This document shows, piece by piece, positions 24,536 through 34,200 of a stretch of DNA of 64,000 bases. Below the pieces are notes generated by a model. It worked only from the letters and a program-made list of their open reading frames with translations. It did no database searches and was not told the origin of the DNA. Positions within the stretch are counted from its first letter, which is position 1. Each line of letters begins with the position of its first letter. Made by a program: the position numbers and the translations under genes. The stretch is taken from positions 124,001 to 188,000 of the forward strand of contig NZ_JACAIS010000005.1 in the NCBI RefSeq assembly GCF_030325625.1, read 5' to 3'. This DNA comes from Sphingobacterium sp. N143 (GTDB lineage: Bacteria; Bacteroidota; Bacteroidia; Sphingobacteriales; Sphingobacteriaceae).

Positions 24536-27100
24536 GTGAAATCCAATAAAGTAGCAATTAAAATCCATATTTTTGCTGCTGTGAAACAATACATTTTTAC
24601 ACTGATTGTATTTATCTTTACTGGCTTGACGATCCAAGCACAGAAGAAGGATGAATTGCGTTTGATTTCATCCTCTTATAGTGTCTTTAATTCCAAAACT
24701 GGCAATGCCATGTTTTATCGTCCTGTGTATGAGCATTTGGGTTCAACCTTATCTTCTGATAGTGGTTACCTCCATAATGATAAAGTAGACCGACAATATT
24801 TCGAGGCTTATGGCAATGTAATCATCACCCAACCTGATGGAACGCAAATATTTTCGAATAAACTGCATTACGAAGCGGCCATGCAACTGGCCACATTGAC
24901 GGGCGCTGTGCGGATGGTCAGTACCAATGGATCGGTATTGACAACCGATCACCTGGTTTATAATATGCGGAGTAAAATTGGTAATTATTATAGTGGAGGG
25001 CGTATTCTTTCAGGCAGTGATACGATCACGAGTCAGCGCGCAACGTATTTTGAAAATACAGGCGAATCTTATTTCAACCAAAAAGTCATTGTCCGCTCAA
25101 CCAATGTCAAGGTTTATACTGACTCCATGAAATACAATGGTAATACCCGAATTACCGATTTCTATGGTCCCACCAATATCAAAGGCAACAAGGGAGAGAA
25201 TCTGTATACGGAGAAAGGTAAGTACCACATGGCTACTGGTCAAGCTTATTTCTCAAAAAATAACCTTTATACAGAAGGAACCAAATTCCTTAAAGGGGAT
25301 AGTCTCTTCTATGATAGACAAATAGGCATAGGTAAAGCAGTCAAAAATGTTGTCTTTGTAGATACCCTAGATAAGTTTTATGCCTACGGTGGGTACGGGT
25401 TATATAATGGGAAAAACGAATCCATTACCATGACCGATAAACCCTTGGTTGTATCTGTCGTAAAAAAAGATTCGACCAAAAAGGACTCCGTTTCATCATT
25501 TTCCCCAGTACAGCAAAAATCCGAAGAGGAATTAAAAAAGGAAAAGAAGGAGCTCAAGAAAATTGAAAAGGAAGAACAGAAAGAAAAGAAGAAATCTTTA
25601 AAAACAGAGAGCCAAACTGCCCTGGTAGATAAAAAAACGATTGAAAAAAACAACCAAGTCCCGGTCAGTACAAATCCACAGCTAGACAATGATACAGCAA
25701 TGGATTCTGTATTTATGACTGCTGACACACTGTTCTCACAGCTGATCTTCCGAAAAGACTATATCGCCCGGGATTTCAAATTGGACCGTGAGGGAGGGGC
25801 CATTGAGGAAGAGAACGAGGTGGATTATGGCGATCCGGATTCTGTTTCAGTAGACATCGACTCGACCGCTACATTAACACTGGCAGCGGATAGCCTTCAA
25901 AAACATACAGACAGCCTTAAGAAAAAAGATATCAAGCAGTCTACTCCTGAAAATAAGGTCAAAAAAGTACAAGATACGGTGACCAACAAACAGCAACTAC
26001 AGAAAAAGCAACCACTTGTTGTCGGCGATCAAAATAGGCTTGAGATTGAGAAAAACTTAAAGGCCGATAGTGTCTTGCGTAAAAAAGCAATAATCCCCCA
26101 GGGAGGAGAATCCGACAAGCTCATGGGCGCTGCCTTGAAAAATGCACAAGAAGGGAAAAGGGACTCCCTCCCACAAGATACTGCCAAAACACGTATTATA
26201 AAAGCATACTATAATGCCAGACTGTTTAAATCGGACTTACAGGCAGTTGCAGACTCCATGTACTATGGCATGCAGGATTCTATGTTTAGGTTAATGGGAA
26301 AACCCATGATGTGGGCAGAAAATTCGCAGATATCAGGCGACACCATATTCTTACAGGTGAAAAATCAGAAATTAGATAATTCCCTACTGATCGGAAATGC
26401 ATTTATGGTCAACGCGACAAGTGATTCGTTAAAATTCAATCAGATTAAGGGACGAAAAATAACCACATTCTTTACTGATAACCGTATGGAGCGTCTGTTT
26501 GTTGATGGTAATGCCGAAAATATATTCTATAATATCGACGAAAAAACCAATATAACGACTGAACTTGTCCACGATAGAAGCAGCAGGTTTAAGATTCTGA
26601 TGGAAAACAACAAGTTGAAAGAATATGTTTCAATTCGGAAAGTTGATGGTAAAGTTTACCCCATTGCAGAAGTTACCGCAGACAAAGAATTTCTACCTAA
26701 CTTTATCTGGCGACCAGAAGACCGTCCTAAATCCAAAGACGATCTATTAAATAGAAAGCGGGATCTTTCAAAATCATCTTTTACAGCGCCCACTGCAAAA
26801 GAAGGTGAAGATACTGGAACCATGAAAGCTACGCCCAAGGGTGAAAAAACAGCAGAACAAGCAACGGGTAATGGAGACAAAACAAAAGAACAGACAAAAG
26901 CACCACAAGCCCAAGAAGCCACTGATAAAGCAGCCATGGGGGACAAAAACACAAAAGACACAGAAAAAACAAAACAAACTGCAGCCCCTGCCCTCAGTAA
27001 AATGACAACGCAAGCAGACTCTGTCCGCACTGCAATTCCTGCAGAGGCTGTACGCGATAGCACCCAATCATCAGTCAAAAAGAAAGAAACCAATAAATAA
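24536..27100 (+). CDS. OstA/LptA-like LPS transport protein with a long charged insert
   Basis: An 854-residue exported protein. A signal peptide (IFTLIVFIFTGLTIQAQ, ending near residue 36) is followed by repeated beta-jellyroll strands typical of OstA/LptA, such as YGNVIITQPDGTQIFSNKLH. The middle (about 310-380 and 420-530) and C-terminus (about 750-854) are Lys/Glu/Thr/Gln-rich and probably disordered. A further OstA-like block lies at about 565-740. The family carries LPS across the periplasm in Bacteroidota. The frame begins with GTG at 24536; another GTG at 24581 directly before the signal peptide is equally likely. No ATG precedes the mature region. Confidence 0.85.
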   Translation: MKSNKVAIKIHIFAAVKQYIFTLIVFIFTGLTIQAQKKDELRLISSSYSVFNSKTGNAMFYRPVYEHLGSTLSSDSGYLHNDKVDRQYFEAYGNVIITQPDGTQIFSNKLHYEAAMQLATLTGAVRMVSTNGSVLTTDHLVYNMRSKIGNYYSGGRILSGSDTITSQRATYFENTGESYFNQKVIVRSTNVKVYTDSMKYNGNTRITDFYGPTNIKGNKGENLYTEKGKYHMATGQAYFSKNNLYTEGTKFLKGDSLFYDRQIGIGKAVKNVVFVDTLDKFYAYGGYGLYNGKNESITMTDKPLVVSVVKKDSTKKDSVSSFSPVQQKSEEELKKEKKELKKIEKEEQKEKKKSLKTESQTALVDKKTIEKNNQVPVSTNPQLDNDTAMDSVFMTADTLFSQLIFRKDYIARDFKLDREGGAIEEENEVDYGDPDSVSVDIDSTATLTLAADSLQKHTDSLKKKDIKQSTPENKVKKVQDTVTNKQQLQKKQPLVVGDQNRLEIEKNLKADSVLRKKAIIPQGGESDKLMGAALKNAQEGKRDSLPQDTAKTRIIKAYYNARLFKSDLQAVADSMYYGMQDSMFRLMGKPMMWAENSQISGDTIFLQVKNQKLDNSLLIGNAFMVNATSDSLKFNQIKGRKITTFFTDNRMERLFVDGNAENIFYNIDEKTNITTELVHDRSSRFKILMENNKLKEYVSIRKVDGKVYPIAEVTADKEFLPNFIWRPEDRPKSKDDLLNRKRDLSKSSFTAPTAKEGEDTGTMKATPKGEKTAEQATGNGDKTKEQTKAPQAQEATDKAAMGDKNTKDTEKTKQTAAPALSKMTTQADSVRTAIPAEAVRDSTQSSVKKKETNK

Positions 27101-27116
27101 GAACTTTTTAGGGTAC

Positions 27117-27164
27117 CCCCTATCAAAAAAGGCAGCATCATGATGCTGCCTTTTTTGATAGGTA
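27117..27164. terminator. Bidirectional terminator, 44-base perfect palindrome
   Basis: Bases 27119-27162 form a perfect inverted repeat centred between 27140 and 27141 with no spacer. Each arm contains a run of six A or T beside GGCAGC. It lies between the converging OstA-like and rdgB genes. Confidence 0.85.
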
Positions 27165-27225
27165 CTGAAGAGCCAATCTTCAATAGCTCATGTGATATCA
27201 GGTCCCGAGTTTTCTATGGCTGTTT

Positions 27226-27801
27226 TTATTTAGCTTTGAGATAGTCAGCAAGCTTGCCAACAGCAATAGCACGATGACTGATGCGGTTCTTTTCATCCGC
27301 AGTCATCTCCGCAAAGGTTTTGTCATATCCATCGGGGATAAAAATTGGGTCATATCCAAAACCATCTATTCCCCGGCGTTGCTCAATAATTCGCCCTTCC
27401 ACAGTGCCTTCAAAAAAATGTTGTTGCTCGTTCAGGTAGAGGGAGATTACTGTCTTAAATCTTGCTGTACGCTGAGGATTATCCCCCAAGCGTTCTAAAA
27501 CCAGGTCAATGTTCTTTTCCATATCTCTCGAACCTGAATAACGGGCGGAATAAACGCCAGGCTCACCATTTAAAGCATCAATTTCCAATCCTGAATCGTC
27601 ACCAAAACAATATAAACCATATTTATTGACCAAATAATCGGTTTTTTGCTGTGCATTTTCCTCAAATGTCAGGCCTGTTTCAGGAATGTCGTCCTGGCAA
27701 TCGATATCGCTCAGGCTTTTAATGATAAAAGTATTTCCCACAATCGCTTGGACTTCTTCCAGCTTATGGGCATTATTCGTGGCAAATACAAGTTCTAGCA
27801 T
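27226..27801 (-). CDS. rdgB: XTP/dITP diphosphatase (RdgB/HAM1)
   Basis: A 191-residue HAM1-family pyrophosphatase that removes ITP, dITP and XTP from nucleotide pools. FATNNAHKLEEVQ (5-17) is the substrate-binding start. DDSGLEIDAL and PGVYSARYSG are the classical metal and base motifs, and GFGYDPIFIPDG and ISHRAIA complete the signature. It is 34 bases downstream of the gene at 27836-28483 on the same strand, suggesting co-transcription. Strong family match with no odd residues. Confidence 0.95.
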   Translation of the reverse strand: MLELVFATNNAHKLEEVQAIVGNTFIIKSLSDIDCQDDIPETGLTFEENAQQKTDYLVNKYGLYCFGDDSGLEIDALNGEPGVYSARYSGSRDMEKNIDLVLERLGDNPQRTARFKTVISLYLNEQQHFFEGTVEGRIIEQRRGIDGFGYDPIFIPDGYDKTFAEMTADEKNRISHRAIAVGKLADYLKAK

Positions 27802-27835
27802 TTTTCTAAAAAATTAATATCACAAAATAGATAAT

Positions 27836-28483
27836 CTAGGAAGCAATGAATGTTTTGAATTCATTCCAAAACATTTTCTTTTTATTGACATCAGCAAACA
27901 TTTCTTCAAAACTGAAGGTATTGAACACTGTCGCTATACGGCCTTTCATATAAGAGTTGTGTTCGATCGGAGGAAGTTTTAGTGAAGCTGGTTCCACCCC
28001 CAATAGAATAATCTTTGTTGGTTGAAAAAACTGCATAATACGTTTGAAGTCATTTGGGTTTTCTGGATTAGCTAAATTGACTACCGCAACAGTTTCCTGG
28101 GTTAATTTCAGGGCACCTATTGTCTTTTCAAAGGCATCCAGTGCTGCTGGAGAAAAATATGGATACTGTTCATAACGTAAGATAAAAAGTATACCCGTAG
28201 TTTTATTGCCTTGGTAGATAAACTCTCCGCCCAGGACTTCAAGCGCATTTATAAGTTCCTTCTGTTGAACAGGTGCTGAACCTGATATATTCGCTACCGA
28301 CGGTGGGGTAGTCGTAACGTCGGCAGGAATACCTACAGCAACATATGTTGTATCTATTTGCTCTTTTTCCAATAGACTCTGTTGCTGTAAATCTGATTGA
28401 AAATCAAATCCATTTCCAAAAATAGTTTCGTCCATCAATGTTTGAAGTGCCACCGGATTATCAGTTGTTAGATTACTCATCAT
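27836..28483 (-). CDS. Conserved protein of unknown function, possible HolD-like C-terminus
   Basis: A 215-residue soluble protein. The first half is low-complexity, rich in Gln, Thr and Pro. The C-terminal half alternates strands and helices (TVAVVNLANPENPNDFKRIM, then FQPTKIILLGVEPASLKLPP) and ends with FWNEFKTFIAS. The VLLG-like strand, the short helix and terminal aromatic stretch recall the psi subunit of DNA polymerase III (HolD) or related uracil-glycosylase-like folds. This is inference from pattern only. It precedes rdgB on the same strand. ATG complements lie at 28481-28483 and 28478-28480. Confidence 0.7.
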   Translation of the reverse strand: MMSNLTTDNPVALQTLMDETIFGNGFDFQSDLQQQSLLEKEQIDTTYVAVGIPADVTTTPPSVANISGSAPVQQKELINALEVLGGEFIYQGNKTTGILFILRYEQYPYFSPAALDAFEKTIGALKLTQETVAVVNLANPENPNDFKRIMQFFQPTKIILLGVEPASLKLPPIEHNSYMKGRIATVFNTFSFEEMFADVNKKKMFWNEFKTFIAS

Positions 28484-28529
28484 TCGAAAAGAGGATATTA
28501 GCAGTAAAGATAAAGAAGAAAAAGAGTAA

Positions 28530-28590
28530 AAGAAAAAGGAGCAAAGCAGAAAGAACGCAGCTCAACCGAATTCTCTATGCTTTGCTCCTC
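28530..28590 (-). terminator. Terminator of the DHS-like gene (minus strand)
   Basis: GGAGCAAAGCA and its complement (28538-28548 and 28578-28588) form an 11-base-pair stem with a 29-base loop. On the minus strand the stem is followed by a T-rich run (complement of 28510-28537). Confidence 0.7.
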
Positions 28591-28606
28591 GATTATATCG
28601 ACAAGA

Positions 28607-29587
28607 TTAATGTCCCAGGATATAAGAAAAGATCAGTGGGGCTACAATCGTAGCGTCAGATTCAACGATAAATTTAGGTGTATCGATATCTAATTTACCC
28701 CAAGTGATTTTCTCATTAGGAACAGCACCTGAATATGAACCATACGAAGTAGTTGAATCAGAAATCTGGCAGAAATAAGCCCAGAAAGGAACTTCTTCCC
28801 ATTCTAAATCCTGATACATCATTGGAACCACACAAATTGGGAAATCACCGGAAATACCGCCTGCAATCTGGAAGAAACCTACACCTTTACCAGCCGAATT
28901 AGCACGATACCATTCTGTCAGATAAATCATGTATTCAATACCTGATTTTACTGTGCTGGCTTTCAAATTACCTTTGATCACATTGGACGCAAAAATATTA
29001 CCTGTTGTAGAATCTTCCCATCCCGGGCATACAATAGGTAAATTTTTCTCTGCGGCAGCAACAATCCATGAATCTTTTGGATCAATCTCATAGTATTGCT
29101 CCAAAACACCTGAATTCACCACTTGATAAAGGAATTCATGCGGCAAATAGCGCTCGCCTTTTTCCTCTGCTGCATGCCATACATCTTCAAGATGTTTCTG
29201 TAAACGACGGAAAGCCTCTTCCTCTGGAATACAAGTATCCGTAACACGGTTATAATGGTTGTCCAATAATTCTCTTTCTTGCTCTGCAGTCAAGTCTCTA
29301 TAATTTGGAATCCTTTTGTAATGCGAGTGAGCCACAAGGTTCATCACATCTTCTTCCAAATTGGCTCCTGTACAAGAAATAATATGTACTTTGTCTTGAC
29401 GGATCATTTCTGCCAAAGAAACACCTAACTCAGCAGTAGACATGGCACCTCCTAAGGAGATCAACATTTTTCCACCATCTAAAAGATGCTCCTCGTAACC
29501 TTTTGCAGCATCGACAAGTGCTGCAGCATTAAAGTGACGGTAATTATGCTCAATAAATTGAGAAATAGGTCCTTTTTGAGTACTCAT
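28607..29587 (-). CDS. Deoxyhypusine synthase-like protein
   Basis: A 326-residue protein of the deoxyhypusine synthase (DHS) superfamily. The NAD-binding GGAMSTAELGVSLAE, the ISCTGANLEEDVMN strand and the C-terminal catalytic stretch with K298 in ITWGKLDI fit the DHS fold; the latter aligns with the enzyme lysine of eukaryotic DHS. In eukaryotes this lysine transfers the butylamine of spermidine to eIF5A. Bacteria lack eIF5A, so this protein probably acts on another substrate, for example polyamine synthesis of the homospermidine type. It has its own terminator. A TACCTTTG box lies upstream at 29623-29630. Confidence 0.88.
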   Translation of the reverse strand: MSTQKGPISQFIEHNYRHFNAAALVDAAKGYEEHLLDGGKMLISLGGAMSTAELGVSLAEMIRQDKVHIISCTGANLEEDVMNLVAHSHYKRIPNYRDLTAEQERELLDNHYNRVTDTCIPEEEAFRRLQKHLEDVWHAAEEKGERYLPHEFLYQVVNSGVLEQYYEIDPKDSWIVAAAEKNLPIVCPGWEDSTTGNIFASNVIKGNLKASTVKSGIEYMIYLTEWYRANSAGKGVGFFQIAGGISGDFPICVVPMMYQDLEWEEVPFWAYFCQISDSTTSYGSYSGAVPNEKITWGKLDIDTPKFIVESDATIVAPLIFSYILGH

Positions 29588-29716
29588 GATATTTTCTAAC
29601 TTTTATAAAATAATAAGTACCGCAAAGGTACTGAATAATATCTATTTTAACTTCTCCCTTCACGCAAAACAACTCATACCTGCTATTTTTTAACAAATGT
29701 AAAAGAAATAGCAGTT

Positions 29717-29827
29717 TTACTTCTTCAACAATTTCGAGAAGAACAGATAAGCTCCCACTAAAACAACGACAATAATAAGAAGGACCACGATTTCCTGAAT
29801 ACCGATCCCCCAATTCATACTATTCAT
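29717..29827 (-). CDS. 36-residue single-pass membrane protein
   Basis: An ATG-to-TAA frame between the DHS-like gene and the epimerase. The peptide starts MNSMNWGIGIQEIV and has a run of about 18 hydrophobic residues (Ile/Val/Leu), ending in FFSKLLKK, so it would sit N-out with a basic cytoplasmic tail. Composition and third-base usage look like a real short membrane protein rather than chance. I do not know the family. A second in-frame ATG four codons in is possible. Confidence 0.5.
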   Translation of the reverse strand: MNSMNWGIGIQEIVVLLIIVVVLVGAYLFFSKLLKK

Positions 29828-29890
29828 ATATTTTGTTTTATCCGTAATATCAAAATGACTATGATAGTTTTTTAAAAACGATCAACAGCG

Positions 29891-30988
29891 TTAAATTGTC
29901 CAATGCTCACATTGGTCCAGAAATGCCTGATCCATATCAGCACCAATGCCTAATTCATCTGAGATATGGATGCTGTAACCTTCGTATTGAATCCCTCCAA
30001 TCACTGGATCTTCTAAATGTCCCACCATACAGGTATCCAGATCATAAAACTTAACATTGGGTGCCGCATAGGCAAAATGCACTTTTGCAGCAAGCGCCAA
30101 TCGGGATTCTAACATCCCACCGATCATACAGGTAACCCCATACGCCGCAGCCACCGCACTGATTTTTAAAGCCTCCTGAATGCCGCCGGATTTTGAGAAC
30201 TTAATATTGATATAATCACAAGCATCCATCTGGCAGAGACGCTCCGCGTCATAATGTGAATAAACAGATTCATCAGCCATAACAGGAACAATTGTTTCGG
30301 CCCGTAATTGTGGTAAGAGTGCATCTCTCCAAGTACGCATAGGTTGTTCACAAAACTGGATTTTGAAAGGTTCCATGCCTTGCAGTGCTTCTACAGCTTC
30401 CTCATATGACCAGCCCTGATTAGCATCAATACGGATTGGCATTTCAAAACCTACTGCTTTTCGGATTTCACGGATACGTGCGATATCCGTCTGCGGGTCT
30501 TTGCCCAATTTGACCTTCAGCATCACGGCACCCTCATCTTGCAATCGTTTGGCTTTTATGGCCATCTCTTCCGGAGATGCAATCCCCAGGGTAATGTCTG
30601 TGGTGATCGCTCGTTTGGTTCCTTTTAAAAACGCATAGAGCGGAACTCCTGCATGTTTTGCGGCCAGATCGTGCAATGCCATATCAAAAGCTGATTTAAT
30701 TGTTTTATTGCCTGCAATATACAAATCCAGCTCAGCCAGCCGGTCAGCAATAGCCAGCGGATCTTTCCCCTTTAACATTTTGGCAAAATCTTTCGCCAAG
30801 ACCAAACAGGTATCCTGGGTTTCCCCAACAATCATGGGAAAAGCAGAACATTCCCCTACCCCATAGTGTGCTGTGTCTGTCCGTATACGTATAAACGTAT
30901 TTTGTGCATAATCCATGGTACCTGTCGCGATAACAAAAGGTTCCATGGGAATACTTAATCGGTAAATTTCGATTTCAGTTATTTTCAT
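29891..30988 (-). CDS. L-Ala-D/L-Glu-type dipeptide epimerase (enolase superfamily)
   Basis: A 365-residue enolase-superfamily enzyme. Acid/base K158 and K160 are in MLKVKLG, metal ligands D188, E214 and D239 are in RIDANQGW, CEQP and ADES, and the opposite base K263 is in YINIKFSKSGG. This set is that of dipeptide epimerases of the muconate-lactonising subgroup. They epimerise L-Ala-D-Glu from murein recycling or related dipeptides; the exact dipeptide cannot be read from sequence. It is not adjacent to other murein-recycling genes. Confidence 0.9.
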   Translation of the reverse strand: MKITEIEIYRLSIPMEPFVIATGTMDYAQNTFIRIRTDTAHYGVGECSAFPMIVGETQDTCLVLAKDFAKMLKGKDPLAIADRLAELDLYIAGNKTIKSAFDMALHDLAAKHAGVPLYAFLKGTKRAITTDITLGIASPEEMAIKAKRLQDEGAVMLKVKLGKDPQTDIARIREIRKAVGFEMPIRIDANQGWSYEEAVEALQGMEPFKIQFCEQPMRTWRDALLPQLRAETIVPVMADESVYSHYDAERLCQMDACDYINIKFSKSGGIQEALKISAVAAAYGVTCMIGGMLESRLALAAKVHFAYAAPNVKFYDLDTCMVGHLEDPVIGGIQYEGYSIHISDELGIGADMDQAFLDQCEHWTI

Positions 30989-31297
30989 CTCATTGTCTTA
31001 AATTAACCAACCTGCCGGTTCTAAAAGAACCAAATAAAATCATTTATCTAATGTAGGTATATTATTACGAACACAACCAGTCTTTTCCAGTTTCCACAAA
31101 AAAACACAATTGTTCATCAGCTCCAGTCCACTGATACCAGATAGCTCAGCAAAGCAAAAGCAAAAAATACAATATCTGTAACAAAAGCAAATAAAACAAA
31201 CAATAAAATCAACATAAACATATTTTTATTAAAAATTTTATAATATTTATCATTTTTATTCCTATATTAGCAATTATAAAATATTTGAAAAGGAAAG
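30989..31297. other. Intergenic region before gltB
   Basis: A 309-base AT-rich gap between the divergent epimerase and gltB genes. A minus-strand frame at 31117-31221 would encode a 34-residue hydrophobic peptide (start MFMLILLFVLFAF). AT-rich DNA gives such frames by chance, so I do not call it a gene. No full promoter match was found for gltB. I see nothing else in it. Confidence 0.4.
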
Positions 31298-34200
31298 ATG
31301 ATCGAACAAAGACCGAAAACGGAGGGCCTTTACGACCCTAATTTTGAGCATGACGCCTGTGGGGTAGGCTTTGTCGCCCATATCAAAGGGAATAAATCAC
31401 ACGCACAAGTAAAAGACGCCTTGACCATGTTGGAAAATATGGAGCATCGGGGTGCCTGTGGTTGTGATCCAGAGAGTGGTGATGGAGCTGGTATCATGAT
31501 CCAACTACCGCACGAATTTCTATGGGAAGAATGCATCAACTTGGGCATACAATTGGAGGAACCTGGATATTATGGAACCGGAATGGTGTTTCTTCCAAAA
31601 GAAGAAGCTATCAACAAGATCTGTCGAGATTTGATTGAGGAAGCGACAGTAGAAAGGGGCATGAAATTCCTTGGCTACCGTCCAGTACCAGTCAATCGTG
31701 AAGGTATTGGACCAACAGCACTCAGTGCGGAACCCGAGATCGTCCAGTTTTTTGTTAGCAGACCGGACGGCGTTTCAAACACTGAAGAATTTGAACGCAA
31801 GCTTTTTGTTTTACGTCGCCTGATCATCCAAAAAGTTAAACAACACCAAGAATACCCTCTCCCACTTTACTTTGCATCGCTTTCTTGCAAGACAATCATT
31901 TACAAAGGTCAATTAACAACTTATCAAGTCGGCACGTATTACTTGGATTTACGGGATCCAAGGGTTGTATCCGCCTTCGGCCTGGTCCATTCCCGTTTTT
32001 CAACCAATACCTTTCCTTCATGGTCTCTTGCTCAACCTTTTCGCATGTTGGCACACAATGGGGAGATCAATACTTTGACAGGTAACCTCAACTGGTTCTA
32101 TGCAGGAATGCGTTCACTCTCATCGCCTTATTTTACTGAAGAAGAGATGGAAATATTGCTTCCTATTGTGGACCGGGGGCAATCTGATTCCGCCTGTCTT
32201 GATAATGTCGCAGAGCTTCTGCTGCACAGCGGTCGCAGCCTGACGCATGTCATGCTGATGCTGGTGCCCGAAGCTTGGGATGGCAATACACAGATGGACC
32301 CACTGAAGCGCGCCTTCTATGAATATCATGCAACATTAATGGAACCATGGGATGGTCCTGCGGCACTTTGTTTTACAGATGGTAAGCACATTGGAGCCAC
32401 CCTGGACCGCAACGGATTACGGCCACTACGTTATGCTGTAACCTCCGATGATCGCGTTGTCGTTGCCTCTGAAGCAGGTGCACTTCCGATCGAGGAGTCT
32501 ACCATTATCAAAAAAGGTCGCCAACAAGCTGGCAAGATCTTTTTGGTCGACATGGAACAGGGCCGTATCTTGACCGATGAAGAAGTTAAAGATCAATTGA
32601 TCAACCAACAACCCTACAGCGATTGGTTGGACAACTATAAAATTAAGCTGGAAGAACTGGAAGAGCCTCGTGTTACTTACACTTACCTTTCCAAAGAATC
32701 CGTTTTCAAATATCAAAAGACATTTGGCTTCTCCAGGGAAGATCTGGAGACCATCTTAACCCCAATGGCGTTGACCGGGTACGAACCAACAGGTTCAATG
32801 GGCTCGGATGTTCCTTTGGCTATTCTCTCCGATCAACCACAACACATCTCTAGCTACTTTAAACAATTTTTTGCCCAGGTTACCAACCCACCAATTGATC
32901 CGATTCGTGAGCGGCTGGTCATGAGTTTAGCGACATTTATTGGTAATGCCGGCAATATTTTGATCGAAGACAAGAAGTTCTGTCATTGTGTGACTTTACC
33001 ACATCCAATCCTGACCTCCAAAGAGCTCGAAAAATTACGATCAATCGATACTGGACTGTTTCAGGCCAAAACCATTCAGTCCTATTTCCGTTCGGATGGT
33101 AAGCCAGGATCATTAGAAGCTGGCCTGGAGCGTTTATGCAGATATGCCGACGATGCAGTCCGGGATGGCTTTGAAGTCTTGATCCTTTCCGATAGAGCCA
33201 TAGACTCCAAACATGCAGCGATCCCGTCATTACTTGCTGTCTCAGCAGTCCACCATCATCTGATTAAAACGGGGAACCGTGGTGCAGTAGGCCTTGTCGT
33301 TGAAGCCGGTGATGCCTGGGAAGTCCACCATTTTGCCTGCCTGTTGGCCTTTGGTGCGACAGCGATCAACCCATATATGGCTTTGGCGAGTATTCGGACC
33401 ATGAAAGAACAAAATATACTGGATACCGAATTGACCTGGCCGGAATTGTCCAAAAACTATGTCAAGGCCGTCAACAATGGTTTATTGAAAATTTTCTCCA
33501 AAATGGGTATTTCAACACTGCAGTCTTATCATGGCGCCCAGATTTTCGAGGTCCTGGGTATAGACAAGTCTGTTGTTGACAAATTCTTCTGTGGTGCCGT
33601 TTCACGCATTGGAGGGATGACCTTGGATGATCTAGCCAAAGAAGCGTTATCAAAGCATTGGCGTGGATTTGAAAAAAGCCGCACACCACAAAACTTATTA
33701 CCAGAAGGCGGCATCTACCAATGGAAACGTCGTGGCGAAGGTCACCTTTGGAATCCGGATACAATCCACCTATTACAACAGGCCTGCCGTACCGGGGATT
33801 ATGCCACTTATAAAAAGTATGCAACCAAGATTAACGCGCAAAAAGAACATCTATTTACACTTCGTGGATTGTTAGATTTTGCCAAACATCGCAACTCCAT
33901 TCCATTGGAACAAGTTGAACCGGCTAGTGAAATCTTAAAACGTTTTGCCACTGGAGCAATGTCCTTTGGATCCATTTCTCACGAAGCGCACAGCACACTT
34001 GCCATTGCCATGAACCGTATTGGAGCAAAATCAAATACCGGTGAAGGCGGAGAGGATGAGCTTCGTTATCAACCTCTTCCAAATGGTGATTCCATGCGCT
34101 CTGCAATCAAGCAGGTTGCCTCAGCCCGTTTTGGTGTAACTTCTAATTATCTGACACAAGCCGATGAATTACAGATCAAAATGGCGCAGGGGGCAAAACC

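Noticed and set aside
28438-28653. A 71-residue Lys/Arg-rich plus-strand frame
   Set aside because: It is antisense to the ends of two real genes and covers the terminator at 28530-28590; the basic composition comes from the A-rich terminator flank.
31117-31221. A 34-residue hydrophobic minus-strand frame before gltB
   Set aside because: Phe/Leu-rich peptides arise easily in AT-rich intergenic DNA, and no promoter or ribosome signal supports it.
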